Virus record (IMG/VR): IMGVR_UViG_3300031952_000004
Span: 1-64,000 of that record
Reading direction: 5' to 3' (one strand)
Source: a virus
Length of the DNA stretch: 64,000 nt
Position 1 is the first letter of the stretch; every line of letters begins with the position of its first letter. Below, in pieces: positions 45,690 through 54,921 of the stretch. The position numbers were made by a program, and so were the translations under genes. Below the pieces are notes generated by a model. It searched no databases. It was not told the origin of the DNA and was given only the letters and a program-made list of their open reading frames with translations.

Positions 45690-45989
45690 ATGAGTATTAG
45701 ATTAAATAATTGCAATTGCAATTGCATGTTTGAAGAAATTAAAAATAATGTTGAAGATTCTACTGCTAAAGGTTATGTTTTAGTTTCTGAATGTAACGAT
45801 TGTAAAACTAAAAGAGAAACAAATGCAATCGAATCTGCTAAACAAAATCGTAAACAAGAAATTATAAATGAACTTAATGAATTAGATAAGAAAGTAATTC
45901 GACCTCTTTTAGATGGCGAAATAATAAGAGTTAACGAAATAAAAGCACAAAAAGTAGTATTAAGAGAAGAATTAAATCTCTTAGGATAG
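45690..45989 (+). CDS. Small cysteine-rich hypothetical protein (99 aa)
   Basis: MSIRLNNCNCNCMFEEIKNN start; early CNCNC cluster and CNDC, then a long charged helix (AKQNRKQEIINELNELDKKV). AAAAGGAGAAATAAAA upstream. Lies directly before the portal gene. The helical C-terminal half resembles the small proteins that follow tail fibres. Function unknown. Confidence 0.65.
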   Translation: MSIRLNNCNCNCMFEEIKNNVEDSTAKGYVLVSECNDCKTKRETNAIESAKQNRKQEIINELNELDKKVIRPLLDGEIIRVNEIKAQKVVLREELNLLG

Positions 45990-46004
45990 AAAGGAGTAAA
46001 TATA

Positions 46005-47963
46005 ATGGCTAATTCGGGATTAGGAGACGGACTTTTTTCAGCTTTTATTAATTGGCTTTACACAACTGGTGATATTTCAGTTCCACCTGATTTTCATAGT
46101 CGCTGCGAAAAAATTAAAGGAATGATAGATAACGATATTTCGGGGGTTATAAATACAGTTTTAGATTATTCTATTTCTTCTGCTTCTAATGCACAATATA
46201 AAATAGAATGTAGCGATAATAATTTACAAAAATTATTAAATACTTGGTTACAAAAAATTAATTTAGAACTAAAGGGAGTCCCCACAGGATTACAAGAACT
46301 CTCAAAAGAATATTTTAAAGAAAGATGGCAGGGTTCTTCTTTATGTTTATTAAGAATAAAAGGTTGGGAAACTTTAACTATAGATAAAAATACAATAGAA
46401 GTACCTACTATTATGTGGTATGTTAATGGTTCTTCAGTATATGTAAAAAGAGATGCCGACAGTAATTATAAATTAGGTTCAGATATTTATTATTTAGATA
46501 AAGAACATAAAGTAAAAGTTCCAGAAGGAAATAAAGAAGAGATAATAATGCAAAAACCATTTGATAGGTGGTTTGACCAATATGCTACTCCTTATTTAAT
46601 TCGTAAAGGAGTATATAAAAATTGGTTAACAATGAAAGTTTTACAAGAAAAATCTGACGAAGTTATTTCTAAAATTTTACCTTACTTATTTATAATTAAA
46701 AAAGGAACAGAAAGATTATTTATAGAAGGCGATATTAGTTACGATGACCCAGATTTAAAAAAAGTAGTAGATGGATTAAAAGAACAATTAGAATCTTATA
46801 AAAATCAAAAAAGTAAAACTCCTACAAATGCTACTACATTTGATACTGAATATGACCATTTAATTCCCGATTTAAGAAAAATTTTGACAGAAGACCTTTA
46901 TAAACAGGGTTTTCGTTTAATTTTATCAGGATTGGGATTTGTTGACATGTTAGAAATTGCTTCTTCAAGACAGGAAAGTAGAATAAATCCTAAACCATTT
47001 GTAGCAGAAATAAATAATGGTGTAGAAGGTTTTAAGTCTATGTTACTAGATATAGTTTATAAAATTATAGAACGAAATAAAGAAAAACATCCTAAATTAT
47101 TTAGTAACAATAATAAATTATTAATAGTAAATTCTCCTCTAAAAATAAATGTAGAACAAATTTTAGACCAATTAAGAAGCGGTTATATTTATGGAGCAAG
47201 TTCTATTACTACTTACCAAGAAGTATTAGGATTAGACCCCGAAACAGAAAAAGAAAGACGACAAAAAGAATTAGATGAAGGATTAGAAGATTTATTTTAT
47301 CCACATTTAATTCAGAATAGAGAAGATATACCTGATAGAATAATTCCTTCTAAGCCTAAGACAACTAAAAAAGAAACAGAAAAACAAAAAGAAAAAGAAA
47401 CACTTCCAGAACATATGCAAGAAGCAGTTACTCAAGAAGATTTAATGTATCCCCATATAATTAATAATCAAGAAGAAAAAGGAAAAGATACATTTTCTCC
47501 AGCTAAACCTAAAAAAGAAAAAGAAGAAAATGAAGACCAAAATAAAAAGAAAAATACACCAGAAACAAAAACAAAAACTGCTGAATTAGAAGAGAAGCAA
47601 ATAGCAAAATGTAAAAAATGTGGATACGAATTCGATTATCTTTCTGTTCCAGAAGCAGGAATGGGATATATAAAATGTCCTAAATGCGAAGAAGTAGTTA
47701 CACAAGAAGATTTAATTGATTCTTCTTTAATTGAAGATTTAGAGACCGCTCCTTATAAAAATTTAAATGAATTACCTAAATATATAAAAAAAATGACAAT
47801 TGGATGTCAAGAAGTTTTTATGGCAACATTTAATTCTGTTTATGAAGATACTGGAGACGAAGGCAAAAGTTTTGCCATAGCCAATTCTGCTGCTCGTAGA
47901 TGTATGAAGAAGCAAGGTTATAATTATGATAAAGAAACTAAAACTTGGAAAAAGAAAGAATAA
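46005..47963 (+). CDS. Phage portal protein with zinc-ribbon and ChaB-like C-terminal extension
   Basis: 652 residues. The N-terminal 430 residues show a portal layout: SRCEKIKGMIDNDISGVINT, KEYFKERWQGSSLCLLRIKG, PFDRWFDQYATPYLIRKGVY, ILSGLGFVDMLEIASSRQES and SITTYQEVLGLDPETEKERR, the last being the usual C-terminal feature of DNA-pumping portal subunits. Residues 440-530 are a charged linker; about 535-565 form a ribbon (CKKCGYEFDY, CPKCEE); about 585-650 match a ChaB-like domain (LPKYIKKMTIGCQEVFMATF, then ANSAARRCMKKQGY). The extensions are unusual for portals. First head gene. Confidence 0.85.
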   Translation: MANSGLGDGLFSAFINWLYTTGDISVPPDFHSRCEKIKGMIDNDISGVINTVLDYSISSASNAQYKIECSDNNLQKLLNTWLQKINLELKGVPTGLQELSKEYFKERWQGSSLCLLRIKGWETLTIDKNTIEVPTIMWYVNGSSVYVKRDADSNYKLGSDIYYLDKEHKVKVPEGNKEEIIMQKPFDRWFDQYATPYLIRKGVYKNWLTMKVLQEKSDEVISKILPYLFIIKKGTERLFIEGDISYDDPDLKKVVDGLKEQLESYKNQKSKTPTNATTFDTEYDHLIPDLRKILTEDLYKQGFRLILSGLGFVDMLEIASSRQESRINPKPFVAEINNGVEGFKSMLLDIVYKIIERNKEKHPKLFSNNNKLLIVNSPLKINVEQILDQLRSGYIYGASSITTYQEVLGLDPETEKERRQKELDEGLEDLFYPHLIQNREDIPDRIIPSKPKTTKKETEKQKEKETLPEHMQEAVTQEDLMYPHIINNQEEKGKDTFSPAKPKKEKEENEDQNKKKNTPETKTKTAELEEKQIAKCKKCGYEFDYLSVPEAGMGYIKCPKCEEVVTQEDLIDSSLIEDLETAPYKNLNELPKYIKKMTIGCQEVFMATFNSVYEDTGDEGKSFAIANSAARRCMKKQGYNYDKETKTWKKKE

Positions 47964-48598
47964 TGAAACATAACAAATGTATAGATTGTAACAAAAATTT
48001 GCATCCACTATCAAAATATCAAGGTTCTATACGATGCAAGTCTTGTGCAAGAAAATATCAATATGCTACAAGACCAGAAACAAATCCATTGTTTGATAAA
48101 AAAGGCAAAAATCATTATCAATGGAAGGGTGGCAAAGATTCGAGAAAATGTTATTGTATAGATTGTAATAAAGAATTAAACGAAAGTGCACATTATAGAA
48201 AAGATAAAAGATGCAAATCTTGTTATTATAAAACATTAAAAGGTGAAGGCAATCCGATGTTTGGAATTCATCGATTTGGAGAAAAAGCTCCTACATGGAT
48301 AGATGGTCGTTCTTTTGAACCTTATACAGAAGAATTTAATTCCGAACTTAAAGAATTAATTCGTGATAGAGACAATCATGAGTGCCAGAATTGTAGTATG
48401 ACCGAAGAAGAGCATTTGATAGTTAGAGGCAGAGTTTTAGATATTCATCATATCGATTACGATAAAAAGAATTGTTCAAAAGAAAATTTGATTACTTTAT
48501 GTAATTTTTGTAATATACGAGCCAATTTTAATAGAGATTATTGGCAAGAACTATTTATGAATAAAATGGAGGAATTATGCAAAACGATAAAAAATTAA
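47963..48598 (+). CDS. HNH homing endonuclease with zinc-finger array
   Basis: Start MKHNKCIDCNKNLHPLSKYQ at 47963 (TAATG overlap with the portal stop). 211 residues: knuckles CIDCNKNL, CKSCARKY, CIDCNKEL, CKSCYYKT; then RDRDNHECQNC, DIHHIDYDKKNCSKENLITL, CNFCNIRANFNR. Full HNH core. Overlaps the protease start by 22 bases, i.e. inserted exactly between portal and protease genes. Confidence 0.9.
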   Translation: MKHNKCIDCNKNLHPLSKYQGSIRCKSCARKYQYATRPETNPLFDKKGKNHYQWKGGKDSRKCYCIDCNKELNESAHYRKDKRCKSCYYKTLKGEGNPMFGIHRFGEKAPTWIDGRSFEPYTEEFNSELKELIRDRDNHECQNCSMTEEEHLIVRGRVLDIHHIDYDKKNCSKENLITLCNFCNIRANFNRDYWQELFMNKMEELCKTIKN

Positions 48599-50451
48599 TC
48601 GCAGAAGCCCTTTTAGAAATTGCCAAAAAATCTACGACTGAATTTATAGAAGATTCTAAAATTGATAAAGAAATTAAAGATGCTGCAAAGAAAATTGGGA
48701 TTGAATTACCATCTCCAGATATTAGTATTTTTAAGACAGTATATGCAGAAATTGATAAAGTTAATTTGAATGGTGTAATCCTTCCTCGTAAAGCAGTTGA
48801 AGATGGATTAAAAACATTAATTTCTAAACAAGTAAATTTTGAACATGAAGGAGCAGGTCGTGTATGTGGATATACAATAGATGCAAAAATTAATGAAGAT
48901 AAAATAGAAACAATCAATGTTTTTTTTAAATCTCTATTTTTTGACCAATTTGATGAATTAAAAGAAAAAGTAAAATCTGGAGAAGCTGCGGTATCATTTG
49001 AGATTTGGAATAAAGACCCAGAAACAGGAGAGTCGGTAGTTAAAGAATTAAAAAATGGTTTTAAAGAAATCTCACCAATTATTTTTCATGGTACGGGATT
49101 ACTATTAATTAATTCACCTGCTTGCCCAAAGGCAAAGGTATTTCATCTTGTTGCGAATAAGGAAATTCAAGAAGCAGAAAAAATTGTTAATAAAATATTT
49201 GATGAGAATTTAATTTATGCTTCTTTTGCTATAACAGATTCAAAATGTAAAAACTGTGGTATTTGTATATGCGGAAAAGAAGTAAAAGTAATAATAAAAC
49301 AGATAGAATCTAAAGAATGGATTTGCCCTTATTGTGAAAAAGAAATAGGGGAAAAAGAATTATTTTTGGATGAAAAAACCAATAAATGGTATCATCGACC
49401 TTGTCAAGAAAAGGGAGAAATAATTCTACCAAAAGAAACTGCAAAAGAAAAGGAGGAACAAAAAGTGGAATTAGAAAAATTATATGCTAACGTTACAAAA
49501 GAAGAAGATATTACTTTCGAAATTGCTATGACATTTTATTATTCTACAGAGGAAGAGCAAAAAACATTGACAGAAGATGCTGCAAAATGGACTCGTAAGT
49601 TCATTAATAGCTTACCTGATTCAGCATTTGCTGCAATTGAACCTGCTTATCCTGAAAAATTAGAAGATAAAAATTGTAGACATCTTCCTCATCATAATGG
49701 CGAAGGTGATTTAGGGAAAGACAAATCAAATGCGAATTTAGATTTGCCCCATTATAAAAATGCTTTAGCAAGAGTAAGTCAAATTAAACCAGTTAGTGAT
49801 TCTATTTCTGCCGAAGATTTAATAAATAAAGCAAGTTCTCATTTAGAAAGGCATAAGGATGTTTTAGAAAAATCTTCCGAAGAACCTAAGACTGAAGTTA
49901 AACCAGACGAAACCAAGCCAGTAGATGCTGGTGCTGAAACGAAACCTGTGGAAACTGAAGTCAAAAAAGAAATAGCACAACCTTTAGAAGTTATTGAACC
50001 AAAAATAGTAGTTAAAGTTACTCGTAGTTATACTGATGTTTCTGTAGACACTTATGTCGATGGAACTCCATCTGGAACTTCTCAAGGAAAAACTACTTCA
50101 AAAATTATAACAGAGTATAAAGATGGAACTCAAGATGTGGTTGAATCAGAATCAGAATATAAAAGAAAATATGACCTTGCTGAGCTAGAAGAAGCAGTAA
50201 ATTCTGCCAAAGCCGAAAAGGATACAGAAATTGCTACTTTGAAAGCTGAACAAGATAAAGTTTTACAAGAAAAAGATAAAGAAATTAATACTATCAAAAC
50301 AGAACTTGAGCAGAAGTCTCAAGAGATTGAAAAGGCAAAAGTCGAAGACAAAAAGACGGATGACCTTACTGTAGGTACTGTTGAAGTAAAAGATAATTAT
50401 CAAATCAAAAGAGAAGGTATAGATAATAGAGCTTTTGGAAAAAAGAAATAA
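48577..50451 (+). CDS. Prohead maturation protease / scaffold fusion
   Basis: 624 residues. Residues 50-165 look like a phage prohead protease: LNGVILPRKAVEDGLKTLIS, KQVNFEHEGAGRVCGYTIDA (His near 88) and GEAAVSFEIWNKD (Ser near 141), the H...S layout of T4 gp21/XkdF-type enzymes. About 222-280 has a cysteine-rich LIM-like insert (CKNCGICICGKE, CPYCEKEI, YHRPC). HLPHHNGEGDLGKDKSNANL at about 370 is the helical domain that often follows these proteases, and residues 540-605 are a coiled coil typical of internal scaffold. It lies just before the capsid gene. GGAGGAATT upstream. Confidence 0.8.
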   Translation: MQNDKKLIAEALLEIAKKSTTEFIEDSKIDKEIKDAAKKIGIELPSPDISIFKTVYAEIDKVNLNGVILPRKAVEDGLKTLISKQVNFEHEGAGRVCGYTIDAKINEDKIETINVFFKSLFFDQFDELKEKVKSGEAAVSFEIWNKDPETGESVVKELKNGFKEISPIIFHGTGLLLINSPACPKAKVFHLVANKEIQEAEKIVNKIFDENLIYASFAITDSKCKNCGICICGKEVKVIIKQIESKEWICPYCEKEIGEKELFLDEKTNKWYHRPCQEKGEIILPKETAKEKEEQKVELEKLYANVTKEEDITFEIAMTFYYSTEEEQKTLTEDAAKWTRKFINSLPDSAFAAIEPAYPEKLEDKNCRHLPHHNGEGDLGKDKSNANLDLPHYKNALARVSQIKPVSDSISAEDLINKASSHLERHKDVLEKSSEEPKTEVKPDETKPVDAGAETKPVETEVKKEIAQPLEVIEPKIVVKVTRSYTDVSVDTYVDGTPSGTSQGKTTSKIITEYKDGTQDVVESESEYKRKYDLAELEEAVNSAKAEKDTEIATLKAEQDKVLQEKDKEINTIKTELEQKSQEIEKAKVEDKKTDDLTVGTVEVKDNYQIKREGIDNRAFGKKK

Positions 50452-50531
50452 AAAAAGCAAAAGACATAAGTCTAGCTTAAAAGATAGTAACAAAAAACGA
50501 AACAATCGATAAAAAAATAGGAGAAATAAAA

Positions 50532-51440
50532 ATGAGTGATAAAAGAGTGGATTTAGAAATAGCAAGATTAATCGGGCAACCTATTAATCCAAATCTGCCT
50601 TCGCCATTGGCGTTGACAGAGGCTTGTAACGTCGAAGCAGCAGCTCCTGGAGAAGAAATTAAAGCATTTACAGGTGATACTAGTGATATAGATGACATTT
50701 ATACTGCAGACGCAGATGGTAAATTAACGATTCATAAATGTACTCCAGTTACACCCGCTGCAGTTACTTGGGTTGGTTTACAGTCATTGTTAGAGTATGT
50801 ATTAATTAATGATGTACTTCCTAGCGAAGACCAGGGTGCATTAGCAAGAAAGAAAGCTGGAATTACTAGAGCTATGGATAAACAAGAAGTAAAATTAGTT
50901 TGTGATGCCGCATTAGGAGTAGTTTCTCAGAGAGTAACAGCAGAAGCTGGTAAAGATGTTCTTCATCGTATTATACAATTAAAGCAAAAAGTTGGAGTTT
51001 ATGGTGATAATTTTGTACTTTTAGTTGGCACAGACATTGCAGATGCAATCGATACTTATGACATTGATTATGTTACTACACATGAATATAAAATAGGTAT
51101 TAAAGATGTATTAGCTAATTTGGGAATTACAGTTATAAAAATAGTTGGCGAAGTTAATGGTGCAGTAATTTTAGGTGCTAAGAAAGGTATTTTAGTAGCT
51201 AGAAATTCTATGTTAGCTGAAGGTAGACCTATTTATTTTCTTAGACGTTCAATTAGTCCTGAAATTGCAGCTCAGATGGGAATCGAAAGTGGCGTGAGAT
51301 TAATTTCCGTTGCTCAAGTTCCTACAATTATAGATACTAAGAATACATTAGGTTATGGATGTTTTGGTTATGAAAGTTTTATGTTAGTTATAACAAACTA
51401 TAGAGCAATTGCTACTATGGTAGACTTATTAGCTGCATAA
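50532..51440 (+). CDS. Major capsid protein (HK97 fold)
   Basis: 302 residues placed directly after the protease/scaffold gene. AALGVVSQRVTAEAGKDVLH RIIQLKQKVG, FVLLVGTDIADAIDTYDIDY, GITVIKIVGEVNGAVILGAKK and RPIYFLRRSISPEIAAQMGI fit the P- and A-domain elements of HK97-type capsids of this size. TAGGAGAAATAAAA upstream. Codon use is richer in G/C than in neighbours, as expected for the most abundant protein. A GC hairpin follows the gene. Confidence 0.82.
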   Translation: MSDKRVDLEIARLIGQPINPNLPSPLALTEACNVEAAAPGEEIKAFTGDTSDIDDIYTADADGKLTIHKCTPVTPAAVTWVGLQSLLEYVLINDVLPSEDQGALARKKAGITRAMDKQEVKLVCDAALGVVSQRVTAEAGKDVLHRIIQLKQKVGVYGDNFVLLVGTDIADAIDTYDIDYVTTHEYKIGIKDVLANLGITVIKIVGEVNGAVILGAKKGILVARNSMLAEGRPIYFLRRSISPEIAAQMGIESGVRLISVAQVPTIIDTKNTLGYGCFGYESFMLVITNYRAIATMVDLLAA

Positions 51441-51455
51441 TCTTTAGATAAAAAA

Positions 51456-51483
51456 GAGGGGGATAGGTAAAACCTTCTCCCTC
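51456..51483 (+). other. Hairpin after the capsid gene
   Basis: GAGGGGGATAGGT and ACCTTCTCCCTC pair with two mismatches around AAA. No clear U-tract. Likely partial terminator or 3' stabiliser. Confidence 0.6.
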
Positions 51484-51506
51484 CCATAAAATTACTAAAG
51501 AAAAAA

Positions 51507-51998
51507 ATGATTAAGAAATTAAATAAAACTAATATACAAGATATTTATGAATTTGTTTCTAAAGTTAAAGATAAAGAAGAAGATTTTTATATTACAGAAA
51601 ATAAACAAAGAAAATTTCTAAAAGAAAATTTTAAGTTAATAGAAAAAATTTTAAAGTATCAAGAAGTATATGGTAAAATAGAAAAAGATAATATAAAAGC
51701 AATTTTTATTATATATAAAGAAAAAGGATTTAGACCTTATTTAAAAATTTTAGGCGAAACTACGGAAGATAGTTTAGATTTAATTAAATTTATAAAATGG
51801 AATTTTTCAGAATTGGAAGTATATTGTAAATTAAAAAAATATAATCCATTAACACAAAAATTACAAAGAGAAGGATTTTTTCCTATCGGAAGCAGAGGAA
51901 AAGAAATATTATTAATTAAAAAAAGTTATAAGACTAATAAAATAGTAGCAAAGGATAAAGGAGAAGAAGATGGATACCATAATAGAAAAGATTCGTAA
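51507..51998 (+). CDS. GNAT-like protein in head operon (163 aa)
   Basis: MIKKLNKTNIQDIYEFVSKV start, NIKAIFIIYKEKGFRPYLKI, ELEVYCKLKKYNPLTQKLQR EGFFPIGSRGKE. The final region (K-x-x-P-L-x-x-K-L-Q-R-x-G-F) resembles the end of GNAT acetyltransferase folds found between capsid and connector genes in several phages. The acetyl-CoA loop is degenerate, so it may be a structural use of the fold. The ribosome site is weak. Confidence 0.55.
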   Translation: MIKKLNKTNIQDIYEFVSKVKDKEEDFYITENKQRKFLKENFKLIEKILKYQEVYGKIEKDNIKAIFIIYKEKGFRPYLKILGETTEDSLDLIKFIKWNFSELEVYCKLKKYNPLTQKLQREGFFPIGSRGKEILLIKKSYKTNKIVAKDKGEEDGYHNRKDS

Positions 51999-52575
51999 TC
52001 TCATTGAAGATATATTAATAACTACTGGAAGAGATGTGTTTCAATACGAATCTATAACTTCATCAAAGATTTTTACATTAACAGAAAGTAATATCTCTGT
52101 TTCTACAATAATAGTTTATAAAAATGGAATAGTTTGGGCAGGAACTAATTATTCTTATTCAACCACTACAGGAAAATTAACAGTAACGGGTACTTTAGTG
52201 GTAGGAGATTCATTAGAGATTATTTACTCATATTATGCTAAATATTCGGATAACGAATTAAGAGGATGGATTAGAGCAACATTATCTTATATTTCTGTAG
52301 AAAAATATAGAACATTTGTAGCAAAAAGTGATAATATAATTTTTCCTACTCCATCTGAACCTGAATCTAATTTAATAGCAGTTATTGCTGCAATTTTAAT
52401 AAAAGGAGATATAAGACAATATCGTACACCTGAAATAACTATTAATTTTGAACCTTCGGAATCTAAAGAAAAAAAGATTAGAAGAGCAGTTAGACAATTT
52501 AAAACTAGTTATGGAATTTTAGATTATGTTCAAATGGATAAAAAAATAGTAGAAGTAGTTGACCAAGATATTTAA
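51970..52575 (+). CDS. Head-tail adaptor (201 aa)
   Basis: AAAGGAGAAGAAG upstream; overlaps the previous gene by 29 bases. MDTIIEKIRNLIEDILITTG start, a beta-insertion (FTLTESNISVSTIIVYKNGI, VVGDSLEIIYSYYAKYSDNE) and helices with LIAVIAAILIKGDIRQYRTP. Position and helical-bundle-plus-hairpin layout fit a gp6/gp15-like adaptor that binds the portal. Confidence 0.65.
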   Translation: MDTIIEKIRNLIEDILITTGRDVFQYESITSSKIFTLTESNISVSTIIVYKNGIVWAGTNYSYSTTTGKLTVTGTLVVGDSLEIIYSYYAKYSDNELRGWIRATLSYISVEKYRTFVAKSDNIIFPTPSEPESNLIAVIAAILIKGDIRQYRTPEITINFEPSESKEKKIRRAVRQFKTSYGILDYVQMDKKIVEVVDQDI

Positions 52576-52590
52576 TTAAGAAGGATTGCA

Positions 52591-52968
52591 ATGAATAAAA
52601 GAATAAATTTATTTGGTATTTTAAAAAATGAAAACAAACTCTCTACTTTACTAGTCTATTCTGCTCAGGAAGTAACATTAGACCCGTACGAACGAAACAC
52701 AGAAAAGAAATTTAACAATCCTTTACCAATTAAAGCATTGGTAAGGCAAATTTCTCAAGAATCTTTACGTTGGAAGTATTATGGTATGATTCCTTCAAAA
52801 TCGATTGAGGTCATAGCAGAATTAAAATATGAAACTTTATTTAAAACAGCAGATAAAATTAAATATAATGAAGAATATTATAAATGTTGGAAAGATGATA
52901 GTCAAAATTTTATGATAACTAAAAGAAACGATTACATTTTAGTTATATTAGGAATAAAAAATGATTAG
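52591..52968 (+). CDS. Head closure / stopper protein (125 aa)
   Basis: MNKRINLFGILKNENKLSTL start; beta-barrel pattern with PLPIKALVRQISQESLRWKY, GMIPSKSIEVIAELKY and ILVILGIKND. Position after the adaptor and the strand pattern fit head-closure (SPP1 gp16-like) proteins. Confidence 0.65.
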   Translation: MNKRINLFGILKNENKLSTLLVYSAQEVTLDPYERNTEKKFNNPLPIKALVRQISQESLRWKYYGMIPSKSIEVIAELKYETLFKTADKIKYNEEYYKCWKDDSQNFMITKRNDYILVILGIKND

Positions 52969-53518
52969 AATAAGTATAGATTGGAAAGATGGTAAAAAAT
53001 TCGATAACTTAATTCGTTATATCGAGAATAATTTTCTTTATGCTCAAGCACAAGAAGGAATTAGAGTTTTAGGTCATCATACTGCAGATAAAATGAGACA
53101 AGTTATCGATTCTGAAAGAAAAAGACCAGATAAAGGAACTCATAAATTAGAAAATTCAATCACCGCAGAAACTTTAACTACTACAGGTGGAGTAGAAATA
53201 GGAATAGGTAGAATTTCTAAAATGACTGAAGAAGCACCTTATTGGGAAGTTTTAGATAGGGGCGGATATGTTCCAAATTATGGTAATTTAGTTCCTTTAG
53301 GAGCTTTTATTCCTGGAGAACCCATACCCAATCCAAAAAATTTTAGACAAGGAAATTGGGAAGTAGGAGAAGGAAAATATACTTTTAGAGCAACCAGACC
53401 AATCGAAGGAATTGATTATGTAGGAAAATCGATTCGCCATTTAGATTCTGAACTAAAAGAAATGATGTCTAAATTGGGTGCTAAGTTTATTGGTGATATG
53501 GAGAAATCTTCAAAATGA
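52961..53518 (+). CDS. HK97 gp10-like tail completion protein (185 aa)
   Basis: MIRISIDWKDGKKFDNLIRY start; ILGHHTADKMRQVIDSERKR-type helix followed by HKLENSITAETLTTTGGVEI GIG is the HK97 gp10 pattern (helix, then L-xxSI strand). YWEVLDRGGYVPNYG also fits (the aromatic Y-x-x-x-x-x-x-G segment). Overlaps the previous gene by 8 bases and the endonuclease gene by four. Confidence 0.75.
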   Translation: MIRISIDWKDGKKFDNLIRYIENNFLYAQAQEGIRVLGHHTADKMRQVIDSERKRPDKGTHKLENSITAETLTTTGGVEIGIGRISKMTEEAPYWEVLDRGGYVPNYGNLVPLGAFIPGEPIPNPKNFRQGNWEVGEGKYTFRATRPIEGIDYVGKSIRHLDSELKEMMSKLGAKFIGDMEKSSK

Positions 53519-54183
53519 AAACTTGTATAGATTGTGGAAAACAAATTTATCAATATAAAAATACTGAGAGATGTCGGTCTTGTTCTAAAAAAGGCAAAAG
53601 AAATATAAATTATATACATGGTAAAAGTTCAGAAAAGAATTATTGTATAGATTGTAATATTGAGATAAATTGGAAAAGTAAAAGATGTGCTTCTTGTGCA
53701 CAAAAAGGAGTATTACATTCTCATTATATAGATGGTAGATGTTCTAAAAAATATTATTGTAAAAATTGTAACTCATTAATAAATTATAAAACATTTAAAT
53801 ATGGTAAGCAAATGTGTTTATCTTGTGCAATTAAAGAAAGATTCAAGAATCCAAGAAATAATCCTAGATTTGGTAAACCAATTGCTAATGGAAAGAGAAT
53901 TTATTATAAAAATATTTGTTTCCGTTCTTCATGGGAAGTTGTTTATGCTAAGTATTTAGATAAACAAGGTATTAAATGGCAATACGAACCAAAAGCATTT
54001 GATTTAGGAAATTGTACATACAGACCAGATTTTTATTTATCAGAAACTGATACTTATATAGAAATAAAAGGTTTTTGGAGAAAAGATGCTTTAAAGAAAT
54101 TTAGATTATTTCAAAAACTATGCTCTAACATTAAAATAAAAGTATTAATGCAAAAAGATTTAATACGATTAGGAGTATTATAA
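53515..54183 (+). CDS. PD-(D/E)XK endonuclease with zinc-finger array, copy 2
   Basis: 222 residues: knuckles CIDCGKQI, CRSCSKKG, CIDCNIEI, CASCAQKG, CKNCNSLI, CLSCAIKE, then CFRSSWEVVYAKYLDKQGIK, YRPDFYLSE and YIEIKGFW. D and E-x-K are intact. Close paralogue of 35004-35747. It overlaps the upstream gene (ATGA) and the downstream gene (TAATG), a precise fit between two tail genes. Confidence 0.87.
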   Translation: MKTCIDCGKQIYQYKNTERCRSCSKKGKRNINYIHGKSSEKNYCIDCNIEINWKSKRCASCAQKGVLHSHYIDGRCSKKYYCKNCNSLINYKTFKYGKQMCLSCAIKERFKNPRNNPRFGKPIANGKRIYYKNICFRSSWEVVYAKYLDKQGIKWQYEPKAFDLGNCTYRPDFYLSETDTYIEIKGFWRKDALKKFRLFQKLCSNIKIKVLMQKDLIRLGVL

Positions 54184-54650
54184 TGAGTTATCGTATAAGT
54201 CGTAATCTTGAAGCCAGCTTAATTGATTGGCTCACAGAAGAACTTGAAGATGCTGGCTGGACGGGCATCCGTATAGAGAAGGCTTTTGCAGAAATTTATC
54301 GTGGTACTTTACCAGCTATCTGTATTAATGTAATAGATATTTCTCCTGAAAAATTAGAAATAGGAAGTAAAACTAATCTTAAATATTTTACAGTAAATAT
54401 TAGAATTTTCGCTTTGAATGATGGACAAAGACTTGACCTTTCCGATTGGTTACTTGATTTATTAGAGGATGATATAAATTATTATTCTTATGTTATTACC
54501 AATGGTCAAGTTGCTTCTAAAGATTTAACAGGAAAAATAGTTATAAGAACAATTACAAGAATGGAAAAAGAATTAACCAATACTGAAGGATTAGCTAAAG
54601 AAGATAAATATAGACATCTTATTGAATTTATTTGTTTTGTAGCTAAATAG
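54183..54650 (+). CDS. Tail terminator protein (155 aa)
   Basis: MSYRISRNLEASLIDWLTEE start, TGIRIEKAFAEIYRGTLPAI CINV, LKYFTVNIRIFALNDGQRLD, SDWLLDLLEDDINYYSYVIT. The helix, strand and acidic-loop order fits a tail-terminator (gpU-like) protein, consistent with its place before the tail tube. GC content is somewhat higher at the 5' end than in the endonuclease gene. Confidence 0.7.
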   Translation: MSYRISRNLEASLIDWLTEELEDAGWTGIRIEKAFAEIYRGTLPAICINVIDISPEKLEIGSKTNLKYFTVNIRIFALNDGQRLDLSDWLLDLLEDDINYYSYVITNGQVASKDLTGKIVIRTITRMEKELTNTEGLAKEDKYRHLIEFICFVAK

Positions 54651-54659
54651 GAGAATAAT

Positions 54660-54863
54660 ATGAATTGGTTAGCTAATTTAGGAATAGGATTTTCTATTAT
54701 TACAGCTATTATTAACGTTTCAGTTTTAATAGCAATGAAATTTAACGACTTACATCACGTTCAAAAAGATTTAGATGAAATAAAAGAAGATTTAAAATGT
54801 TTTAGAGATAAATTTATAAAATTAGATGAAAGAGTTGCTCATATTGAAGGAAAATTAGAATAA
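54660..54863 (+). CDS. Membrane-coiled-coil protein, XhlA-like (67 aa)
   Basis: MNWLANLGIGFSIITAIINV start: one membrane helix at residues 5-27, then a long heptad helix (HHVQKDLDEIKEDLKCFRDK FIKLDERVAHIEGKLE). This is the layout of haemolysin XhlA-type holin partners, though XhlA has the helix at the C-terminus. Position between tail terminator and tail tube is odd for lysis. AGGAGAATAAT upstream. Confidence 0.6.
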   Translation: MNWLANLGIGFSIITAIINVSVLIAMKFNDLHHVQKDLDEIKEDLKCFRDKFIKLDERVAHIEGKLE

Positions 54864-54921
54864 ATTAAAATAAAAAGATAAGTTTTTGTGAGGAAAATAG
54901 TAATAGTAAGTTGAGTAACAA

